Positions 14,639 through 23,513 of a stretch of 28,630 bases of DNA are shown here, piece by piece. The notes under the pieces are model-generated. The model ran no database searches, was not told where the DNA came from, and worked only from the letters and a program-made list of their open reading frames with translations. The translations under genes were made by a program, and so were the position numbers. The stretch is from DATAWZ01 sp036266975 (GTDB lineage Bacteria; Actinomycetota; Thermoleophilia; Solirubrobacterales; Solirubrobacteraceae), in assembly GCA_036266975.1 (NCBI GenBank), contig DATAWZ010000084.1, positions 1-28,630 of the forward strand, given 5' to 3'. Position 1 is the first letter of the stretch; each line of letters starts with the position of its first letter.

Positions 14639-15166
14639 TCAGCGCTCGTACCACGGCACGAGCATCGCGCGCCCCACCGTGCAGCCGAGCAGGTTGAAGG
14701 ACAGGAAGGCCGGCGTCGCGTCGGCGTCCACCTCCAGCGCCGGCACGTTCAGGGCGTGGACGACCGTGTAGTAGCGGTGCCGGCCGTGGCCCTCGGGCGG
14801 GGCGGCGCCCAGGAACTGGCGCAGGCCGGCGTCGTTGCGCAGCGTCACCGCGCCCGCGGGCAGGCCGGAGCCCTCGGCGTCGCCGGCGCCCGAGGCCAGC
14901 TCGGTGACCGACGCCGGAAGGTTGAACACCGCCCAGTGCCAGAAGCCGCTGACCGTCGGGGCGTCGGGGTCGTACAGGGTCACGACGTAGCTCCCGGTGC
15001 CCTCGGGCGCGCCGCTCCAGGCCAGGTGCGGCGAGGTGTCGCTGCCGCCGGCGCCGAAGATGCCGCTCAGCTGCGCGGTGGCCAGCTTCTGGTCGTGGGC
15101 GATGTCGTCGCTGCGCAGCGTGAAGTCGGCGACGCTGGGCAGGCCGGCGTACGGGTCATGGGGCAT
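14639..15166 (-). CDS. YbhB/YbcL family Raf-kinase-inhibitor-like (PEBP) protein
   Basis: A 175-residue phosphatidylethanolamine-binding-protein fold. Signatures are SPHLAWSGAPEG (45-56), DPDAP (66-70), FWHWAVFNLP (75-84) and GAAPPEGHGRHRYYTVVHAL (120-139), in the usual order and length. Bacterial members are cytosolic or periplasmic small proteins with a conserved anion-binding pocket; their role is poorly known, and this one lacks a signal peptide. The ATG has a good Shine-Dalgarno GAGAGG six bases upstream (15173-15178), unlike most genes in the window. A candidate ECF-type promoter lies about 27 bases upstream. Confidence 0.88.
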   Translation of the reverse strand: MPHDPYAGLPSVADFTLRSDDIAHDQKLATAQLSGIFGAGGSDTSPHLAWSGAPEGTGSYVVTLYDPDAPTVSGFWHWAVFNLPASVTELASGAGDAEGSGLPAGAVTLRNDAGLRQFLGAAPPEGHGRHRYYTVVHALNVPALEVDADATPAFLSFNLLGCTVGRAMLVPWYER

Positions 15167-15192
15167 CGCGATACCTCTCGTTTCTCGTGGGG

Positions 15193-15217
15193 GTCGTGCC
15201 AATCCTGAAGGTTCCCG
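15193..15217 (-). promoter_or_regulatory. Candidate ECF-type promoter of the PEBP gene
   Basis: On the minus strand CGGGAACCTT (15217-15208) is followed, 14 bases after GGAAC, by CGAC (15196-15193). The same 10-mer and CGAC lie before the ECF sigma gene with spacing 15. The predicted transcript would have a leader of about 20 bases containing the GAGAGG ribosome site. Confidence 0.4.
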
Positions 15218-15336
15218 TTGTGCGGCGCCTGCCCGCCCATCGGCCCTCCGCCCGCCGGCGGACGGAAGGTTGCTCCCCTGTCGGGTCCAGGCGTGGCCGG
15301 GGGAGCACGCTGGGCCCGCCGTGTGCAACCGGACGC

Positions 15337-15342
15337 TACGCT
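15337..15342 (+). promoter_or_regulatory. -10 box of the lhr gene
   Basis: TACGCT lies eight bases before the GTG at 15351; no Shine-Dalgarno is present. Confidence 0.5.
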
Positions 15343-15350
15343 CGCAGGCA

Positions 15351-18300
15351 GTGTCACTCGACGCGTTTCACCCCCGCACCCGCAACTGGTTCACCAACGC
15401 GTTCACCAGCCCCACGCCCGCCCAGGAGCAGGCCTGGCCGGCGATCGCCGGCGGCGACCATGTGCTCATCTCCGCGCCCACCGGCTCGGGCAAGACGCTC
15501 GCCGCCTTCCTGTGGGGTATCGACCGGCTGGCGAACTCCGCGCCGCCCGCCGGCGGCGGCACGCGGCTGCTGTACGTCTCGCCCCTGAAGGCGCTCTCCT
15601 ACGACATCGAGCGCAACCTGCGCGCGCCGTTGCGAGGCATCGCCGACGGGGTGGCGCAGCCGGCCGGCGGCCGGCGAGCCGGGCCCCCCGATTCCCCATT
15701 TCATCCGCTCACGGTGGGGATCCGCACCGGCGATACGCCGCAGGCGCAGCGTGCGGCGATGTTGAGAGACCCGCCGGACATCCTCATCACCACCCCCGAG
15801 TCGCTCTACCTGCTGCTCACATCGCGCGCGCAGAAGGGGCTCACCAGCGTGCAGGCGGTGATCGTCGATGAGATCCACGCGGTCGCGTCGACCAAGCGCG
15901 GCGCCCACCTCGCGCTGACCCTCGAGCGCCTGAGCGCGCTCAACCCGACCGCCGACCCGCAGCGCATCGGCCTGTCGGCGACCCAGAACCCGCTCGAGGA
16001 GGTCGGCCGCTTCCTCGTCGGCCCGCAGCGCACGGTGACGCTCGTCGACACCGGGCTGCGCAAGCCGCTGGACCTGAAGATCCACGTCCCGGTCGAGTCG
16101 ATGGTCGAGCCCGACCAGCAGACCGGCGCCCACGATCCCCTGGAGCCGGTGGTCGGCGGTGAGGCCACCCGCCGCTCGATCTGGCCGGCGATCTACCCCG
16201 AGCTGCTCGCGCTCGTCGAGCAGCACCGCTCGACGATCGTCTTCGTCAACAACCGCCGCGCGGCCGAGCGTCTGGCGCTGCGGCTCAACGAGCTGCACGC
16301 CTCCGAGCACCCCGACGATCCCCCGCGCGAGATCGCCCGCGCCCACCACGGCTCCCTGGCCCGCGAGGAGCGTACGGTCGTCGAGGAGCTGCTCAAGGCG
16401 GGCGAGCTCCCCTGCCTGGTCGCCACCTCGAGCCTCGAGCTCGGCATCGACATGGGCGCCGTCGACCTCGTCCTGCAGGTCGAGTCGCCCAAGTCCGTCG
16501 CGCGCGGCCTGCAGCGCATCGGCCGCGCCGGCCACGGCGTGCAGGACGTGAGCAAGGGCCGCATCTTCCACAAGTTCCGCGCCGACCTGCTCGAGTGCGC
16601 GGTGGTCTGTCGCCTCATGCGTGAGGGCCGCATCGAGCCGACGGTCGTCCCCCGCAACGCGCTCGACGTCCTCGCCCAGCAGATCGTCGCGATCGCCGCC
16701 GCCACCGAGCAGGACGTCGCCGTCGACGACCTGTTCGAGCTCGTCACCCGGACGCACTCCTACGCCGAGCTGCCGCGCACGCTGCTGGAGAACGTCCTCG
16801 ACATGCTCGACGGGCGCTACCCCTCCAAGGAGTTCGGCGAGCTGCGCGCGCGGATCGTCTGGGACCGCCTCGGCGGCACGATCCGCCCGCGCAAGGGCGC
16901 CCGCGCGCTGGCCGTCACCAACGCGGGCACGATCCCCGACCGCGGCCTGTACGCGGTGGTGCTCGGCGACGGCCGCCGCGTCGGCGAGCTCGACGAGGAG
17001 ATGGTCTACGAGGCGCGCCCGGGCCAGACCTTCCTGCTCGGCGCGACCAGCTGGCGGATCGAGGAGATCCAGCGCGACCGGGTGGTCGTCTCGCCCGCGC
17101 CCGGCGTCCCGGGCGCCGTCCCGTTCTGGAAGGGCGACGGCATCGGCCGGCCCAAGGAGCTCGGCCGCGCGATCGGCGAGTTCGCCCGCTGGGCGGTGGA
17201 CGCCGACGAGCACGAGTTGACCGAGCGCTACGACCTGGACGAGCGCGCGGCGCGCAACCTGCTGGACTTCCTGCGCGAGCAGCAGGCGGCCACGCGCGTC
17301 CTGCCGAGCGACCGCACGATCGTCGTCGAGCGCTTCCGCGACGAGATCGGCGACTGGCGGCTGTGCGTGCTCTCGCCCTACGGCGGGCGCATCCACGCCG
17401 CCTGGGCGCTGGCCCTGTCGGCGCGCATCCGCGACCAGGCCGGCCTCGAGTCCGACGCGATCTGGAGCGACGACGGGATCATCGTGCACCTCCCCGACAG
17501 CGATCAGCCGCCGGGCGCCGATCTCGTCCTCGTCGAGCCCGACGAGCTCGAGGACATCGTCGTCGCCGAGCTCGCCGGCTCGGCCCTGTTCGGCGCCCGC
17601 TTCCGCGAGAACGCGAGCCGCGCGCTGCTGATCCCGCGCGCCTATCCGGGGCGGCGCACGCCGCTCTGGCAGCAGCGCCTGAAGGCGCAGAGCCTGCTCG
17701 AGGTCGCCCGCCGCTACGCGGACTTCCCGATCGTGCTGGAGACCTACCGCGAGTGCCTGCGCGACGTGCTCGACCTGCCCGGCCTGGCCGAGCTGCTGCG
17801 CGGCCTGCACCGGCGCGAGCTCTCGCTCGTCGAGGTCGAGACGCCGACGGCCTCGCCGTTCGCCTCCTCGCTGCTGTTCGACTACGTCGCCACCTACATG
17901 TACGAGGGCGACACGCCCAACGCCGAGCGCCGCGCGGCCGCCCTCTCGCTCGACCGCGACCTGCTGCGCGAGCTGCTCGGCCAGGAGGAGCTGCGCGACC
18001 TGATCGACGCGGGCGCGCTGGCCGCGCTCGAGGCCGACCTGCAGGGGCGCTCGGAGCGCACCCAGGCCGCGAACCGCGACGGCCTGCACGACGTGCTGCG
18101 GCGCGTGGGCGATCTGCGCGTGGCCGAGGCGGCCGAGCGCGTGCTCGCCGGGCTCGACTTTGAAGCGATGCTGCTCGAGCTGCAGCGTGAGCGCCGCGCG
18201 ATTCGCCTGCGCCTGGCCGGCGAGGAGCGCTGGGTCGCCGCCGACGAGGCCGGCCTGTACCGTGACGCGCTCGGCGCCGTTCCCCCCGGCGGGCTGCCGG

Positions 18301-19811
18301 CGAGCTTTTTGGAGGACGTCCCGGACGCCTTCCGCACGCTCGCCGCGCGCTACGCCGCCGGCCACGGGCCCTTCACCACGGCCGAGCTGCGCGCGCGCTA
18401 CGGCGTGGACCCGACCGCCGCGCTGGGCGAGCTCGAACGCGCCGGCTCCCTCGTCCGCGGCGAGCTTCGCCCCGGCGGCAGCGAGCGGGAGTGGTGCGAC
18501 GTGGAGGTGCTGCGCCGGCTGCGGCGCGCCTCGCTCGCCGTCCTGCGCCGCGAGGTCGAGCCCGCCGACCAGCGCCTGCTCGCCGCGTTCGCGCCGAGCT
18601 GGCAGGGTGTCGACCGCCACCCCCGGGCGGGAGCGGGCGTCGACCGCCTGCGCGAGGTGCTCGTCCCCCTCCAGGGCCTCGCGCTGCCCGCGCCGATCTG
18701 GGAGCGCGCGGTGCTGCCGCGCCGGTGCGGCGCCTACTCGCCCGCCTGGTTGGACCAGTTGTGCTCGGCGGGGGAGGTCGTGTGGGTCGGGGCGGGAGCG
18801 ATCGGCCGCAACTCGGGCCGCGTCGCGCTCTACTTCCGCGAGGACGCCCCGGCCCTCGGCCCGCCGGGGCTGCGCGACCCGACCGTTCCGGATGAGGCCG
18901 AGCATCGGGTGATCCTCGAGCGGCTCGAGCGCTCCCCGTGCTTCTTCACCGACCTGCTCGCCGGCGTCGACCTCGCCCCCGAGGCGCTCCAGGAGGCGCT
19001 GTGGGACCTGGCCTGGGCGGGCGTGGCGACCAACGACGCGTGGGCGCCGCTGCGCGCGCCGCGACTGACGCTCGCGTCGACGCGGGGCCCGTCGAGGTCC
19101 GGACGCCGCTTCGGCCCCTCGCGCCGCGCCGGCCAGGCCCAGGTGCAGGGCCGCTGGTCGCTGTCGGCGCCGCTGTTCGCGCCCGCCGCCGATCCCCGGG
19201 AGCGCCGCCGCGCGCTGGCCGAGCTGCTGCTCGAGCGCCACGGCATCGTCACCCGCGAGCACGTCCTGGCCGAGGGGATCGCCGGCGGCTTCGCGACGCT
19301 GTACGACTCCTTCGGGGACCTCGAGACCCTCGGCGTGTGCCAGCGCGGCTACTTCGTCGAGGGCCTCGGCGGCGCCCAGTTCGCGCTCTCGGCGGCCGTC
19401 GAGCGGTTGCGCGCGCTGCGCGCCGACGAGCGCGCCCCCGCACTCGTGCTCGCGACGGCCGACCCGGCCCAACCGTACGGGGCCGTCCTGCCGTGGCCTC
19501 TCCAGGGGGGTGAAAGAGTGGAGCGCCGACGCCTTCCCCGCGTTGCGAATAGTCATGTGGCGCTCGTCGACTTCCGGGCCGTGCTCTACGTGGAGCGCGG
19601 CGGGCGGGGCCTGGTGCGCGTCGGTGAGCCCTCCGAGGAGGTCCTGCGCCAGGCGCTGGCCGCGCTCGCCGAGGCCGTCCGTGACGGGCGCGCGGAGCGG
19701 CTGGCGCTCGAGCGCCTCGACGGCGAGCCCGTCGTCGGGTCGCGCTGGGAGCCGCTGCTGATCGAGATGGGGTTCGCCGCCGGGCCGCGGCGGCTCACCC
19801 TGAGCGCGTGA
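15351..19811 (+). CDS. lhr: Lhr-type ATP-dependent DNA helicase (full length)
   Basis: A 1486-residue superfamily-2 helicase, the usual size of bacterial full-length Lhr. RecA domain 1 has the Walker A APTGSGKT (42-49), TTPESLYLLL, DEIH (173-176) and motif III SAT (209-211). RecA domain 2 has SSLELGIDMG (about 357-366) and motif VI QRIGRAG (388-394). The winged-helix and beta-barrel domains follow to about 870, then a C-terminal extension of about 600 residues. Known Lhr enzymes translocate 3' to 5' on single-stranded DNA and unwind RNA:DNA hybrids; the E. coli C-terminal domain has been reported to act as a uracil-DNA glycosylase. The GTG start follows a TACGCT box and gives VSLDAFHPRT before the helicase core. 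The stop overlaps the next start by one base (TGATG). Confidence 0.94.
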   Translation: MSLDAFHPRTRNWFTNAFTSPTPAQEQAWPAIAGGDHVLISAPTGSGKTLAAFLWGIDRLANSAPPAGGGTRLLYVSPLKALSYDIERNLRAPLRGIADGVAQPAGGRRAGPPDSPFHPLTVGIRTGDTPQAQRAAMLRDPPDILITTPESLYLLLTSRAQKGLTSVQAVIVDEIHAVASTKRGAHLALTLERLSALNPTADPQRIGLSATQNPLEEVGRFLVGPQRTVTLVDTGLRKPLDLKIHVPVESMVEPDQQTGAHDPLEPVVGGEATRRSIWPAIYPELLALVEQHRSTIVFVNNRRAAERLALRLNELHASEHPDDPPREIARAHHGSLAREERTVVEELLKAGELPCLVATSSLELGIDMGAVDLVLQVESPKSVARGLQRIGRAGHGVQDVSKGRIFHKFRADLLECAVVCRLMREGRIEPTVVPRNALDVLAQQIVAIAAATEQDVAVDDLFELVTRTHSYAELPRTLLENVLDMLDGRYPSKEFGELRARIVWDRLGGTIRPRKGARALAVTNAGTIPDRGLYAVVLGDGRRVGELDEEMVYEARPGQTFLLGATSWRIEEIQRDRVVVSPAPGVPGAVPFWKGDGIGRPKELGRAIGEFARWAVDADEHELTERYDLDERAARNLLDFLREQQAATRVLPSDRTIVVERFRDEIGDWRLCVLSPYGGRIHAAWALALSARIRDQAGLESDAIWSDDGIIVHLPDSDQPPGADLVLVEPDELEDIVVAELAGSALFGARFRENASRALLIPRAYPGRRTPLWQQRLKAQSLLEVARRYADFPIVLETYRECLRDVLDLPGLAELLRGLHRRELSLVEVETPTASPFASSLLFDYVATYMYEGDTPNAERRAAALSLDRDLLRELLGQEELRDLIDAGALAALEADLQGRSERTQAANRDGLHDVLRRVGDLRVAEAAERVLAGLDFEAMLLELQRERRAIRLRLAGEERWVAADEAGLYRDALGAVPPGGLPASFLEDVPDAFRTLAARYAAGHGPFTTAELRARYGVDPTAALGELERAGSLVRGELRPGGSEREWCDVEVLRRLRRASLAVLRREVEPADQRLLAAFAPSWQGVDRHPRAGAGVDRLREVLVPLQGLALPAPIWERAVLPRRCGAYSPAWLDQLCSAGEVVWVGAGAIGRNSGRVALYFREDAPALGPPGLRDPTVPDEAEHRVILERLERSPCFFTDLLAGVDLAPEALQEALWDLAWAGVATNDAWAPLRAPRLTLASTRGPSRSGRRFGPSRRAGQAQVQGRWSLSAPLFAPAADPRERRRALAELLLERHGIVTREHVLAEGIAGGFATLYDSFGDLETLGVCQRGYFVEGLGGAQFALSAAVERLRALRADERAPALVLATADPAQPYGAVLPWPLQGGERVERRRLPRVANSHVALVDFRAVLYVERGGRGLVRVGEPSEEVLRQALAALAEAVRDGRAERLALERLDGEPVVGSRWEPLLIEMGFAAGPRRLTLSA

Positions 19812-20572
19812 TGCGCTGGGACCCGACCCAGTACGGCCGTTTCGCCGGGCCGCGCAGCCGGCCCTTCTTCGATCTCGTCGGCCGCGTCCAGGCGCCGGCG
19901 CCGGCCAGGGTCGTCGACGTGGGCTGCGGTTCGGGCGAGCTGACCGTCACGCTCGCCGAGCGCTGGCCCGTGGCCGAGATCCGCGGCTTTGACTCCTCGC
20001 CGGAGATGATCGAGCGAGCGCCGCGCGGGGGCGGCGTGGAATTTGCGCACGGGAGCGCGGAGGAGTTCGACGCCGCCGGCGTCGACGTGCTGATCAGCAA
20101 CGCGGTCCTGCAGTGGGTGCCCGACCACCTGCCGCTGCTGGGCGCGTGGGCGCAGCAGATCAATCCCGGCGGCTGGCTCGCCTTCCAGGTGCCCGACAAC
20201 TTCGACGCGCCCTCGCACGTGCTGCTGCGCGAGGTGGCCGAGCAGTGGCCGGCGCTGCACGGGCGACTGCGGCGCGACCCGGTGTACGCGCCCGGCGAGT
20301 ACTTGGAGCACCTCGCCGCGCACGGGCTGGCGGTCGACGCCTGGCAGACCGAGTACCAGCACGTCCTGCCCGGTGAGGACGCCGTGCTCGAGTGGATGCG
20401 CGGGACCGCGATGCGCCCGGTGCTGACGTTCCTGGACGAGGAGCGCGCGGCGGCGTTCAGCGCCCAGCTCGCCGCGCGTCTGCGTGAGGCCTACCCGCGG
20501 CGGCCCTACGGGACGGTGCTCCCGTTCAAGCGCACCTTCGTCGTCGCTACGGCTGCTTCTTCCCGGGGTTGA
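19811..20572 (+). CDS. tam: Trans-aconitate 2-methyltransferase
   Basis: A 253-residue class-I SAM-dependent methyltransferase. The N-terminal MRWDPTQYGRFAGPRSRPFFDLV fits the Tam signature (WDPxxYxxFxxxRxRPxxDL). The SAM-binding motif is VDVGCGSGELT (35-45), followed by the acidic FDSSPEMI segment and the NAVLQWVPDH motif typical of Tam. It methylates trans-aconitate, a spontaneous by-product that inhibits aconitase, to its monomethyl ester. The ATG overlaps the lhr stop; a GTG three bases earlier is an equal alternative. It is probably in the lhr transcript and ends with a 26-bp overlap with the convergent FAD-oxidase gene. Confidence 0.88.
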   Translation: MRWDPTQYGRFAGPRSRPFFDLVGRVQAPAPARVVDVGCGSGELTVTLAERWPVAEIRGFDSSPEMIERAPRGGGVEFAHGSAEEFDAAGVDVLISNAVLQWVPDHLPLLGAWAQQINPGGWLAFQVPDNFDAPSHVLLREVAEQWPALHGRLRRDPVYAPGEYLEHLAAHGLAVDAWQTEYQHVLPGEDAVLEWMRGTAMRPVLTFLDEERAAAFSAQLAARLREAYPRRPYGTVLPFKRTFVVATAASSRG

Positions 20573-21911
20573 ACAAGCCGCGCGGGTCGAGCGCCTGCTT
20601 GACCGCCTCGTGCGCGGCGATCGCCGCCGGTGCCCACTGCCGGCGCAGCCAGCCCGACTTGGCCAGGCCGATCCCGTGCTCGCCGCTGATCGTGCCCCCG
20701 AGGGCGAGCGCCAGCTCGAACAGCTCGTGGGCGGCCTCCTTAGCCCGCTCCTGCTGGGCGGCGTCGCCGGGGTCGAGCAGGAAGGTGCTGTGCAGGTTGC
20801 CGTCGCCGGCGTGGCCCCAGCTGCACGCCTCCAGGTCATGGCGCGCGCCGATCCGCAGGGTCGCCTCGATCGCCTCGCCCAGGCGCTCGATCGGCACGCA
20901 GATGTCCTCGCTGAGCTTGCCGCCGCGCTGGGCGGTGACCGCGAGCGACGCGCCCCCGCGCCAGCGCCACAGCGCCTGGAGCTCGGCGGCCGAGCGGAAC
21001 TCGTGCACGCTGAGCGCCCGCGGGGCGAGCGCGGCGGCGATCTCGCCGGCCGCGGCGGCGACCTCGGCCTCGCTGCCGTCGACCTCGGCGATCACGACCA
21101 GCCCGGGGTCGCCGGCCAGCTCGCCCGGGAAGGCACCGGCGGCGGCGCGCACCGCGCCGCCGTCGAGGTATTCGAGCACCGCGGGCACGACCCCGCTGCC
21201 CAGCACCGCGCTCAGCGCCTCGGTGCCGGCCGCGGTGTCGGGGTAGGCGGCGAGGAGCGCCGCCGCGCTCTCGGGCGCGGGAACGAGCCGCAGCCAGGCG
21301 GCGGTGATCACGCCGAGCGTCCCCTCCGAGCCGATGAGCAGGCCGCGCAGGTCATAGCCGGCGGCGTCCTTGCGCAGCGGGCCGCCGAGCTGGACGAGCT
21401 CGCCGGGCGCGAGCACGGCCTCCACCCCGGTGACCCAGGAGCGGGTCACGCCGTACTTGAACGTATGCGGCCCGCCGGCGTTGGTGGCGAGGTTGCCGCC
21501 GATCTGCGACTGCTCGGGGGCGCCGGGATCGGGCGGGTAGAAGCAGCCGTTCTCGCGGGCCAGGCGCTGCACGGTGGCGGTGGTGACCCCGGCCTCGACG
21601 TGCATCCGCCAGCGCTCGGGCTCGAGCGCGCGCACGCGGTTCAGGCGCTCCAGCGAGAGCACCACCTCGTCGGGGGCGGCGACCGCGCCGCCGGAGAAGC
21701 CGCTGCCGCCGCCGCGCGGGACGATCGCGATCCCCCGCTCGTAGCAGTGGGCGACGACCGCGGCCACCTGCTCGGCGTCGACGGGGCGGACCACGCAGGC
21801 CCCGGAACCGCTGATCCCGCGCGAGGCCGAGGCGTCCTCGCGGTAGGCGCGCGGCACCGGCGCGAGCACGTGCTCGGCGCCAACGATCGCGCGCAGCGGG
21901 GCGAGGTCCAT
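20547..21911 (-). CDS. FAD-binding oxidase, GlcD / D-lactate dehydrogenase-like
   Basis: A 454-residue VAO/PCMH-family flavoprotein. The FAD-binding half has RGGGSGFSGGA (66-76), DPGAPEQSQIGGNLATNAGG and the HTFKYG segment after it. The C-terminal half has the GHAGDGNLHS metal/substrate motif, then GTISGEHGIG and a final DPRGLFNPGK. This is the pattern of the glycolate oxidase subunit GlcD and FAD-linked D-2-hydroxyacid dehydrogenases. It oxidises a 2-hydroxyacid and passes electrons to quinone or an Fe-S partner; no GlcE/GlcF is adjacent, so it may act alone as a D-lactate-type enzyme. The ATG start has only a weak -10 (CAGACT, six bases upstream). Confidence 0.88.
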   Translation of the reverse strand: MDLAPLRAIVGAEHVLAPVPRAYREDASASRGISGSGACVVRPVDAEQVAAVVAHCYERGIAIVPRGGGSGFSGGAVAAPDEVVLSLERLNRVRALEPERWRMHVEAGVTTATVQRLARENGCFYPPDPGAPEQSQIGGNLATNAGGPHTFKYGVTRSWVTGVEAVLAPGELVQLGGPLRKDAAGYDLRGLLIGSEGTLGVITAAWLRLVPAPESAAALLAAYPDTAAGTEALSAVLGSGVVPAVLEYLDGGAVRAAAGAFPGELAGDPGLVVIAEVDGSEAEVAAAAGEIAAALAPRALSVHEFRSAAELQALWRWRGGASLAVTAQRGGKLSEDICVPIERLGEAIEATLRIGARHDLEACSWGHAGDGNLHSTFLLDPGDAAQQERAKEAAHELFELALALGGTISGEHGIGLAKSGWLRRQWAPAAIAAHEAVKQALDPRGLFNPGKKQP

Positions 21912-21945
21912 CGCTGCAGTCTGGCAACCTGCGAGGCTCGTCCGC

Positions 21946-22722
21946 ATGCCTGAGGGCGACACGATCCACTACGCCGCCAACCAGATCCGCGCGGTCCTCG
22001 AGGGCCGGGTGCCGGAGGAGTTGCGCACGCCCCAACACCGCCACTCTCTGGAGCGCTGGCCCGAGCGGCTGGCCGGCCGCGCGGTGCGCTCGGTCGACGC
22101 GCACGGCAAGCACCTGTTCCTGCGCTTCGAGGGCGAGCTGGTGCTGCACTCGCACCTGCGCATGACCGGCCTCTGGCGGGTCTACGACCGCGGCGAGCCC
22201 TGGGGTCGCTCCCCGCGGCGGGCCTGGCTCGTGCTCGCCGCCGACGGCCGCGAGGTGGTCGAGTTCGACGGCCCGGTGCTCGAGCTGCTCACCGAGCTGC
22301 GCGTCCGCGGCGATCAGCAGCTCGCCGCCCTGGGGCCCGACGTGCTCGCGCCGAACTTCGACGGGGACCGGGTGCTGCGGCGGCTGCGCGAGGACGACCC
22401 CACGCGCCCGATCGGCGACTCGCTGCTCGACCAGCGCATCGTCGCCGGTCTGGGCAACCTGTGGAAGGCCGAATCGTGCTTCGCCGCCGGCATCGACCCG
22501 TGGCGCCCGGCGGGCGGGGTGCCCGACGCCGACGTCCTGGCCATCCTCGCGTTCGCGCGCGAGCGCATGTCCCAGTCCGCGCAGGACGGCTACGAGGCGC
22601 GGCCGCGGGCGGTGTTCGGCCGCGCCGGCGAGCCCTGCCCGCGCTGCGGGACGACGATCGTCACCTCGGGCCAGTGGGAGAACAACCGCACGACGTTCTG
22701 GTGTCGAGGGTGTCAGCACTGA
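21946..22722 (+). CDS. nei: Fpg/Nei-family DNA glycosylase, Nei2 (endonuclease VIII) type
   Basis: A 258-residue bifunctional DNA glycosylase/AP lyase. The mature N-terminus is MPEGDTIHY, with Pro2 the Schiff-base nucleophile and Glu3 the acid; PEGD favours Nei over Fpg (which has PELPE). The helix-two-turn-helix region has LLDQRIVAGLGNLWKAE. The C-terminal zinc finger has Cys231, Cys234, Cys253 and Cys256 (CPRC...CRGC). It excises oxidised pyrimidines and nicks the abasic site. In mycobacteria nei2 lies next to lhr; here it is two genes away from lhr, consistent with a conserved neighbourhood. The start is fixed by the need for Pro2. Confidence 0.92.
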   Translation: MPEGDTIHYAANQIRAVLEGRVPEELRTPQHRHSLERWPERLAGRAVRSVDAHGKHLFLRFEGELVLHSHLRMTGLWRVYDRGEPWGRSPRRAWLVLAADGREVVEFDGPVLELLTELRVRGDQQLAALGPDVLAPNFDGDRVLRRLREDDPTRPIGDSLLDQRIVAGLGNLWKAESCFAAGIDPWRPAGGVPDADVLAILAFARERMSQSAQDGYEARPRAVFGRAGEPCPRCGTTIVTSGQWENNRTTFWCRGCQH

Positions 22723-22738
22723 GAGGGTGGCCCAGCCG

Positions 22739-22763
22739 GCCGGATGCCGGCACCCCATCCGGC
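22739..22763. terminator. Hairpin after nei
   Basis: Perfect 8-bp stem GCCGGATG / CATCCGGC with a nine-base loop, 16 bases after the nei stop. Without a T-run it is a weak terminator candidate; it may also be part of the leader of the downstream GDPD gene. Confidence 0.4.
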
Positions 22764-22802
22764 GCACAAGCGAGCTCGGGCCCCTCGCTTTCCCGGTCAC
22801 CC

Positions 22803-23513
22803 ATGCCCAGGCGCGTGGGCCACAAGGGCGCGGATCACATCGCGCCCGGGAACACGGCGGCGAGCTTCGACGCCGCGCTGGCCATCGGCGTGGACATGAT
22901 CGAGTTCGACGTCCTCTCGGCCGAGCGCGACGGCAGCGGCGAGCTGTACCTCGCCCACGACTACGAGATGCTGCACGCGGGCGAGGCGCTCACCCTGCGG
23001 CAGGGCCTGTCCCACCTCGCCTCGGCCCCGTTCGCCCAGGTCGGCTTCGACGTCGACCTGAAGCTGCCCGGCTACGAGCGGCGCGTGCTCGCCGCCCTGC
23101 GCGACCACGGCCTGCTCGAGCGCTCGCTGCTCTCGACGATGTTCCGTGAGAGCCTGCGCGCGCTGCGCGCGGCCGAGCCCGCCGCCCGCATCGGCTGGTC
23201 GGTGCCGCGCGTCAAGCGCGACTACACGACCAACCTGCTCACGGGAGTGCCGGCGCTCGCGGTGGCGAGCGGCTACCGGCGGATCCTGCCCCGGCTCGTC
23301 GCCCAGGCGCTGCGGGCGCGCGAGTGCGACGCGATCATGGCCCACTGGCGGCTCGTGACCCCCGCGCTGCTGGCCGCGGTGCGCGGCGCCGGCGGAGAGC
23401 TGTACGTCTGGACGGTCGACGACGGTCGCCGCGTGGCGCAGCTGCAGGCGCTCGGCGTCGACGGGATCATCAGCAACGACCCGCGGCTGCTCCAGCCCGC
23501 CGGCGCCTCCTAG
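22803..23513 (+). CDS. Glycerophosphodiester phosphodiesterase-like protein (atypical PGNT motif)
   Basis: A 236-residue TIM-barrel protein of the GDPD family. Matches to the family are the opening GHKGA (HRG in most, His7), the metal pair IEFDV (Glu34, Asp36), the catalytic-type HD pair His52-Asp53, the DVDLK strand (83-87), WTVDD, and the closing VDGIISNDP. The usual PENT motif is PGNT at 15-18, so the Glu is replaced by Gly, and HRG is HKG. It is predicted to hydrolyse glycerophosphodiesters or a related phosphodiester, but these changes make the substrate uncertain. No signal peptide is seen. The stop codon lies inside the first CTAG of the palindromic element. Confidence 0.8.
   Translation: MPRRVGHKGADHIAPGNTAASFDAALAIGVDMIEFDVLSAERDGSGELYLAHDYEMLHAGEALTLRQGLSHLASAPFAQVGFDVDLKLPGYERRVLAALRDHGLLERSLLSTMFRESLRALRAAEPAARIGWSVPRVKRDYTTNLLTGVPALAVASGYRRILPRLVAQALRARECDAIMAHWRLVTPALLAAVRGAGGELYVWTVDDGRRVAQLQALGVDGIISNDPRLLQPAGAS

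Noticed and set aside
15354..19556. A 1400-codon open frame on the minus strand opposite lhr
   Set aside because: It is a GC-skew shadow of lhr: Arg/Ala/Gly/Leu-rich without domains, while the plus strand holds complete helicase motifs.
19808..19810. GTG at 19808 as the tam start
   Set aside because: Possible, but the next codon is ATG overlapping the lhr stop as TGATG, the same junction as rmlA-rmlD; the difference is one residue.
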